A stretch of DNA of 19,319 bases, taken from the NCBI GenBank assembly GCA_002298885.1, contig DBMK01000079.1, positions 1 to 19,319 of the forward strand, in the 5' to 3' direction. The first letter of the stretch is position 1; the number at the start of each line of letters is the position of its first letter. The translations under genes and the position numbers were made by a program. The notes beneath the pieces are model-generated. The model was not told the origin of the DNA. It did no database searches and was given only the letters and a program-made list of their open reading frames with translations. The DNA is from Anaerolineaceae bacterium UBA700 (GTDB taxonomy: Bacteria; Chloroflexota; Anaerolineae; Anaerolineales; Anaerolineaceae). Positions 15,398 through 19,319 of the stretch are shown piece after piece.

Positions 15398-16732
15398 ATG
15401 ATCGTTTCAACCGTAATCCTGGCCGCCGGACAGGGTAAACGCATGCGCTCGAACCTGCCGAAGGTGCTGCACTGCCTGGGCGGCCTGCCGCTGGTCGAAT
15501 ATTCACTGCGCCTGGCGGCAGCCCTGGGCGATAATTTACCGGTGGTAGTGGTAGGCCACGGGGCGGATGCGGTGCGCGCCGCCGTCGGCGAGCGGGCGCG
15601 CTTTGCGCTGCAGGTGCGCCAGCTTGGCACGGCTCACGCGGTGATGACCGCCGAGTCGCTGCTGGCCGGCCAATCCGACCTGGTGGTGGTGATCAGCGCG
15701 GATATGCCCCTGCTGACTGCCGAAACGCTGCGGCGCATGGTCGAAATCCAGAGCGCCAACCCCGGCCCGTTCACTATGCTGACCATCCGCTCAGCCGATT
15801 CGCACGGGTTCGGGCGCGTCCTGCGCGCCCAGGATGGCGCAGTCCTTGCAGTGATCGAAGAGGCGCACGCCACACCCGAGCAGCTTGCCCTCGACGAGCT
15901 GAACGCCGGCGCCTACTGTTTTTCGGCCAAATGGCTATGGCCGGCGCTGCACCGGATCAAAGTGTCGCCGAAAGGGGAGTATTACGTGACGGACACGGTA
16001 GAGCTGGCTGCCAAAAAAGGCCTGCGGGTCGAGGCCCTTCAGCTCGCCGATCCCTCGGAAGCGATCGGCATAAATACTCGCATCCACCTGGCCGAGGCCG
16101 AGGTTTTGCTGCGCCGGCGCATCAATTCCGCCTGGATGCTGGCCGGGGTGACCATCATCGACCCGCAGTCTACCTACATCGGCCCGGACGTAAAAATTGG
16201 GCAGGACGCGGTGATCTTCCCTGGCACGCACCTGTTTGGGACCACTTCGATTGGCCCGGGCAGCCTGGTGGGTCCCAACGCCATGCTGGTGGATACCCAG
16301 GTGGGAACGGGTTGCAAGATCACTTGCTCCGTGCTGGAGGGCGCGGTGGTGGAGGACGAGGTTGAGGTTGGCCCGTTCTGCCATCTGCGGCCCGGCTCGC
16401 ACCTGGCCACTTCGGTGCGCCTGGGCAATTTTGCCGAGGTCGAGCAGACCTACCTGGCGCGCGGCGCCCGCGCCGAGCATTTTGCATATTTGGGGAACGC
16501 CACCATTGGCGAAAATGCGTCGCTGGAGGCCGGGACGATCACCCACAACGCCGTGGGGGAAACGCGCCAGCCGACCGAGGTCGGCTCCGGCGCGGTGCTT
16601 GGCCCGGGGACGATCCTGGTGGCCCCGGTGAGAGTGGGTGAGGGGGCTAGCACCGAGCCTGGCAGCGTGGTGAGCGGCGAGGTGCCGCCCAATCCGCCGC
16701 GCCATTCGGAACTACAGACGGGAGACTCTTGA
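15398..16732 (+). CDS. glmU: GlmU-like bifunctional UDP-GlcNAc pyrophosphorylase / acetyltransferase
   Basis: Makes UDP-GlcNAc for peptidoglycan: acetylates GlcN-1-P, then transfers UMP. ATG 15398 follows GGGAG 5-6 nt upstream; an in-frame GTG at 15350 is less likely. 444 residues. The uridylyltransferase half has LAAGQGKRM (8-16), PKVLH (21-25), QLGTAHAV (75-82), metal ligand D102 in SADMPLL, N169 and N226 (GINTR), matching E. coli D105, N169 and N227. From about 250 come left-handed beta-helix hexapeptide repeats. In the acetyltransferase site R331, H361, Y364 and N384 match E. coli R333, H363, Y366 and N386, but K351, N377 and Y387 correspond to E349, S375 and A385. The first activity is well supported, the second less. 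The gene overlaps the next one. Confidence 0.88.
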   Translation: MIVSTVILAAGQGKRMRSNLPKVLHCLGGLPLVEYSLRLAAALGDNLPVVVVGHGADAVRAAVGERARFALQVRQLGTAHAVMTAESLLAGQSDLVVVISADMPLLTAETLRRMVEIQSANPGPFTMLTIRSADSHGFGRVLRAQDGAVLAVIEEAHATPEQLALDELNAGAYCFSAKWLWPALHRIKVSPKGEYYVTDTVELAAKKGLRVEALQLADPSEAIGINTRIHLAEAEVLLRRRINSAWMLAGVTIIDPQSTYIGPDVKIGQDAVIFPGTHLFGTTSIGPGSLVGPNAMLVDTQVGTGCKITCSVLEGAVVEDEVEVGPFCHLRPGSHLATSVRLGNFAEVEQTYLARGARAEHFAYLGNATIGENASLEAGTITHNAVGETRQPTEVGSGAVLGPGTILVAPVRVGEGASTEPGSVVSGEVPPNPPRHSELQTGDS

Positions 16733-18012
16733 GCGGCTCTACTTTGAGTTTCTTCCTGATAGCCCTGATCGTGGACTGGATCCTGACCGCGGTGCGCGCC
16801 GGCCTGCTGCACGCCCGCCTGCCGCGCCTGATGGACCTGCGCGAGCGAAACCCACAGACTGCCGAACGCACGCTCAAGTTGCTGGACAGCGCCACGCTGC
16901 GTACGGGGCTGAGGGTGGCCATGGTGCTGGTCCATTTCGTGCTGGCCGCTTCCATCTGGCTGCTGTTTGTCGAGATCACTGCCGTCCAGCCATCCTACCT
17001 CCTGGCGCTGGTCGTATTGCTGGTGACCGCCCTGTTCGTGCTGGCCTCCGAGTTTGCCCTGGAGGGCGCCGTGCGCCGCTCGGCCGAGGGCTGGGCCCTG
17101 CGCCTGACCGGGCTCGGCGGATTGATCGACCGCCTGCTGTGGCCGCTTTCGAAGCTCATGCTGCTTATTCTTGGGCCGCAGGGGACGGGCCAGCACCAAC
17201 TCAGCAACGTCACCGACGACGAGCTGCGCAGTTGGGTGGAGGAAGAGCCGGATGAAGGCGGACTGGAGCAGGGCGAGCGCCGTATGATCTATTCGATTTT
17301 CCAGTTTGGCGACACGCTGGTGCGCGAGATCATGGTGCCGCGCATCGACGTGTACGCCCTTGATGTGGAGACCTCGCTGCCGGAGGCCATGCAGGCCCTG
17401 GCCGAATCCGGCCATTCGCGTGTCCCGGTCTACGTCGAAACGGTGGATAACATCGTGGGCATCCTTTATGCCAAGGACCTGCTGCGTCCCCACCAGGATA
17501 TGGACCAGCCCGACCCGATCCGCAGCCTGTGCCGCCAGGCCTATTTCGTCCCGGAAGCCAAGAAGGTGGACGAGCTGCTGCGCGAGATGCAGTCGCGCCG
17601 GGTGCATATGGCAATCGTGGTGGACGAGTACGGCGGCACTGCCGGCATTGTGACCCTGGAGGACATCGTGGAAGAGATCGTGGGCGAAATCCAGGACGAG
17701 TACGATACCGCCGAGGAAAAGCTGTACCAGCAGACCGGCGAGGGCGAGTATTCCTTCCAGGGGCGGATCAACCTGGACGATTTTAATGATATACTCGGCA
17801 CCCACCTGGCGAAGGACAACGCCGACACCCTGGCCGGATACGTGTACGGAGAAATCGGCAAGGTTCCAACCGGCGGCGAACAGATCGGGGTGGATGATTG
17901 GACCCTGACGGTAGAGCAGGTGAGCGGGCGGCGCATCCGGCGCATCATTGCTCGCCGCACGCGGCCGCCGGTAACCGAGCCACAGGAGAAAAAAGATGAC
18001 GCTGAGCGATGA
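16729..18012 (+). CDS. CBS-domain membrane protein of the HlyC/CorC (DUF21-CBS-CorC) family
   Basis: A 427-residue protein starting at TTG 16729 inside the glmU stop (TTGA), with GGGAG 4 nt upstream. This start and overlap indicate translational coupling. Membrane segments at about 6-26, 60-81, 89-111 and 132-150 form a divergent DUF21-like part. Two CBS domains follow at about 197-325: VREIMVPRIDV near 198, HSRVPVY at 229-235 and DEYGGTAGIVTLEDI at 299-313. The C-terminal CorC/HlyC transporter-associated domain is at about 340-415 (GRINLDDFNDILG). Family members are linked to Mg2+/Co2+ efflux or ion homeostasis; hemolysin naming is historical. The CBS pair probably senses adenine nucleotides. 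The transported ion cannot be inferred from sequence. Confidence 0.88.
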   Translation: MSGSTLSFFLIALIVDWILTAVRAGLLHARLPRLMDLRERNPQTAERTLKLLDSATLRTGLRVAMVLVHFVLAASIWLLFVEITAVQPSYLLALVVLLVTALFVLASEFALEGAVRRSAEGWALRLTGLGGLIDRLLWPLSKLMLLILGPQGTGQHQLSNVTDDELRSWVEEEPDEGGLEQGERRMIYSIFQFGDTLVREIMVPRIDVYALDVETSLPEAMQALAESGHSRVPVYVETVDNIVGILYAKDLLRPHQDMDQPDPIRSLCRQAYFVPEAKKVDELLREMQSRRVHMAIVVDEYGGTAGIVTLEDIVEEIVGEIQDEYDTAEEKLYQQTGEGEYSFQGRINLDDFNDILGTHLAKDNADTLAGYVYGEIGKVPTGGEQIGVDDWTLTVEQVSGRRIRRIIARRTRPPVTEPQEKKDDAER

Positions 18013-18412
18013 AATGCGCAAGCAGTTGGTAGAAGCCGCGGCCCAGGCCCGCCGCTGGGCCTACGTGCCGTATTCGCATTACCCGGTTGGGGCGGCCCTG
18101 CTGACCGATTCGGGCAAGATTTACGACGGGGTGAACGTTGAGAACGCCGCCTACCCGACCACACTGTGCGCCGAGCGAGTGGCGGTGGTTAAAGCGGTTT
18201 CGGAGGGGGAGCGCAGCTTCAAGGCAATTGCGGTGGTGACCGACAACGGCGGCACCCCCTGCGGTTCCTGCCGCCAGGTGCTGGCCGAGTTTGGCCTGGA
18301 TACCCTGGTCATCGTCGCCAAGGCCGACGGCACCGTGACGCTCGAGTCGACCGTCGCCGGTCTCCTACCCGGGGCGTTTACGCCGAAGGATTTGCCGAAG
18401 GAATGCGAGTAG
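17996..18412 (+). CDS. cdd: Cytidine deaminase
   Basis: Zn-dependent deamination of cytidine/deoxycytidine to uridine/deoxyuridine in pyrimidine salvage; small tetrameric type of 138 residues. AGGAG lies just before ATG 17996, and the first 17 nt overlap the end of the CBS protein gene, so the two are likely co-translated. The catalytic motif CAE (C58, E60) and the second zinc motif PCGSC (C89, C92) are intact. The substrate loop VPYSHYPVGAALL at 24-36 and NVENAAYPTTLCAERVA at 47-63 are standard. The length is normal and nothing is missing. Confidence 0.95.
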   Translation: MTLSDEMRKQLVEAAAQARRWAYVPYSHYPVGAALLTDSGKIYDGVNVENAAYPTTLCAERVAVVKAVSEGERSFKAIAVVTDNGGTPCGSCRQVLAEFGLDTLVIVAKADGTVTLESTVAGLLPGAFTPKDLPKECE

Positions 18413-18421
18413 AAAGAAAGA

Positions 18422-18456
18422 GAATAGAGATTAGAAAATAGAGAGTAGAGAGTAGA
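18422..18456. repeat. Five tandem 7-bp repeats, consensus GANTAGA
   Basis: GAATAGA, GATTAGA, AAATAGA, GAGTAGA and GAGTAGA follow without gaps, 9 bp after the cdd stop codon. A looser purine-rich stretch precedes them. The unit is unrelated in sequence to the other two 7-bp blocks in the window. Confidence 0.8.
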
Positions 18457-18482
18457 GAACGGGGAATCTGGGGGCGCTCTTC

Positions 18483-18514
18483 AAATCGAAAATCGAAAAT
18501 CTAAAATCGAAAAT
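18483..18514. repeat. Four tandem 7-bp repeats, AAATCGA, before recO
   Basis: AAATCGA, AAATCGA, AAATCTA, AAATCGA and a partial AAAT end 5 bp before the recO start codon. They occupy the place where a ribosome binding site would be expected. No Shine-Dalgarno sequence is seen there. Confidence 0.8.
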
Positions 18515-18519
18515 TCCCT

Positions 18520-19278
18520 ATGCCTTCTCGTGTCCATACCCTCCGTGTCGACTCGGTCGTCTTGCGCCATTCAGATTGGGGCGAGGCGGACCGGCTGTTG
18601 ACCATTTTCAGCCGCGAACAGGGCAAGCTGCGCTGCGTGGCCAAGGGGGCGCGCAAGCTGCTGTCGCGCAAGGCCGGCCACCTCGAGCCGTTCACGCGGG
18701 TGGCGCTGCTGCTGGCCAAGGGGTCAGACCTGTGGATCGTCACCCAGGCCGAGACCATCGAGCCCTGGCTGGCGATCAAGGAGGACCTGACTCGCACGGC
18801 GACCGCGGCCTACGTCGTCGAGCTGCTGGACCGCTTCACCTACGAGGAGGGCGAAAATGCCCACCTGTTCAAGCTGCTGACCGACACCCTCGACCGGGTG
18901 TCCGGCGAAACGGACCTGTTCGTGGCGGTGCGTTATTACGAAATCCACCTGCTGGATATCCTTGGGTTCAAGCCCGAGTTGTTTCACTGCGTCCAATGTC
19001 GCGACGAGATCAAGGCAGAGGACCAGTATTTCTCGTTTCTGCAGGGCGGCGTGTTGTGCCCGCGCCACGGTCCCTACGTCGAGGGCGCTCGCCCGGTGAG
19101 CATGCAGGCGTTGAGATACCTGCGCCACTTGCAGCGCAGCACTTACGCCGAGGCCAAGAAAGCCGACCCTGCCCACGGCGTGCGCGCCGAAATGGAAAGT
19201 CTGCTCGGCAATTACATCACCTTTTTGCTCGAACGCAGCTTGAATACGCCAGATTTCTTACGCAAGATTAAAAGTTGA
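18520..19278 (+). CDS. recO: DNA repair protein RecO
   Basis: Recombination mediator that anneals DNA and, with RecR, loads RecA at gaps; 252 residues, the usual length. The N-terminal OB-fold has the family pattern: VVLRHSDWGEADRLLTIF at 13-30, GKLRCVAKGARK at 35-46 and FTRVALLL at 58-65. A helical middle follows. The zinc site is C157, C160, C180 and H183 (CVQC and CPRH), with His in place of the usual fourth Cys. The ATG at 18520 starts the conserved region at once, but no Shine-Dalgarno sequence precedes it; 7-bp repeats fill the upstream 35 bp. It may be translated from a leaderless message or through an atypical site. Confidence 0.93.
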   Translation: MPSRVHTLRVDSVVLRHSDWGEADRLLTIFSREQGKLRCVAKGARKLLSRKAGHLEPFTRVALLLAKGSDLWIVTQAETIEPWLAIKEDLTRTATAAYVVELLDRFTYEEGENAHLFKLLTDTLDRVSGETDLFVAVRYYEIHLLDILGFKPELFHCVQCRDEIKAEDQYFSFLQGGVLCPRHGPYVEGARPVSMQALRYLRHLQRSTYAEAKKADPAHGVRAEMESLLGNYITFLLERSLNTPDFLRKIKS

Positions 19279-19319
19279 AAGACCTAACCCCCCGGCCCCC
19301 TTCCCTGTTGAACTTTAAC
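19279..19319. repeat. Partial CTAACCCCCCGGCCCCCTTCCC repeat at window edge (low-level)
   Basis: The last 41 bases contain a C-rich tract of a type often seen as one arm of intergenic palindromes in several bacterial groups. The matching G-rich arm would lie beyond the window. No gene is seen. Confidence 0.35.

Noticed and set aside
16450..18021. Minus-strand frame of 523 codons
   Set aside because: It is antisense to glmU and the CBS/CorC gene, both of which have clear domain motifs; the His/Gln/Gly-rich composition is typical of a shadow frame.
18576..19271. Second plus-strand frame of 231 codons inside recO
   Set aside because: It is an out-of-frame reading of recO; the recO frame carries the family motifs and zinc ligands.

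Overview
The window looks like a chromosomal segment of a moderately GC-rich bacterium, most likely a Chloroflexota member of the class Anaerolineae. This is inferred from a large peptide/oligosaccharide-type ABC operon, a receiver-roadblock regulator with a C-terminal ISYDQAARLGLAP tail, the gene order glmU - CBS/CorC protein - cdd - recO, and GC-rich palindromes between genes. No 16S rRNA or other firm taxonomic marker is present.

Region 1 (1-11305) is a long transport block on the + strand. A strong terminator hairpin at the window edge is followed by a promoter (TTGACA, 17 bp, TATTAT), a structured leader of about 390 nt, and a very large lipoprotein substrate-binding protein (SBP). Next come two permeases, two ATPases and a 70-residue membrane protein. 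After a hairpin and a second candidate promoter come two more ATPases and a receiver-roadblock regulator. The SBP appears to be circularly permuted relative to ordinary family-5 (DppA/OppA-type) binding proteins: the canonical C-terminal half comes first, and an Ig-like extension follows the other half. The second permease carries an extracytoplasmic insert of about 180 residues. I consider this permuted SBP, enlarged permease and four-ATPase set the most interesting content.

Region 2 (11306-13413) holds a flavodoxin, a DUF2971 protein read from TTG behind a perfect Shine-Dalgarno sequence, and tRNA-Gln(TTG). They are separated by inverted repeats: a 32-bp-armed repeat of the CACGGAG type, a cluster of GGGTC-NNN-GACCC palindromes, and a 16-bp-armed hairpin. 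A terminator at 13384-13413 appears to serve both the tRNA and the convergent glycosyltransferase.

Region 3 (13412-19319) starts with a minus-strand GT4 glycosyltransferase. A 585-bp divergent intergenic region with stacked palindromes follows. Then comes the + strand run glmU - CBS/CorC membrane protein - cytidine deaminase, with overlapping genes, and recO behind two blocks of 7-bp tandem repeats. A third 7-bp tandem block, with a different unit, lies upstream of ATPase 3.

The transport genes work together as a lipoprotein-dependent importer: SBP outside, two permeases in the membrane, ATPases inside. The regulator directly after them may link transport to signalling. The remaining genes are housekeeping: cell-wall precursor synthesis, pyrimidine salvage, DNA repair and Gln decoding.
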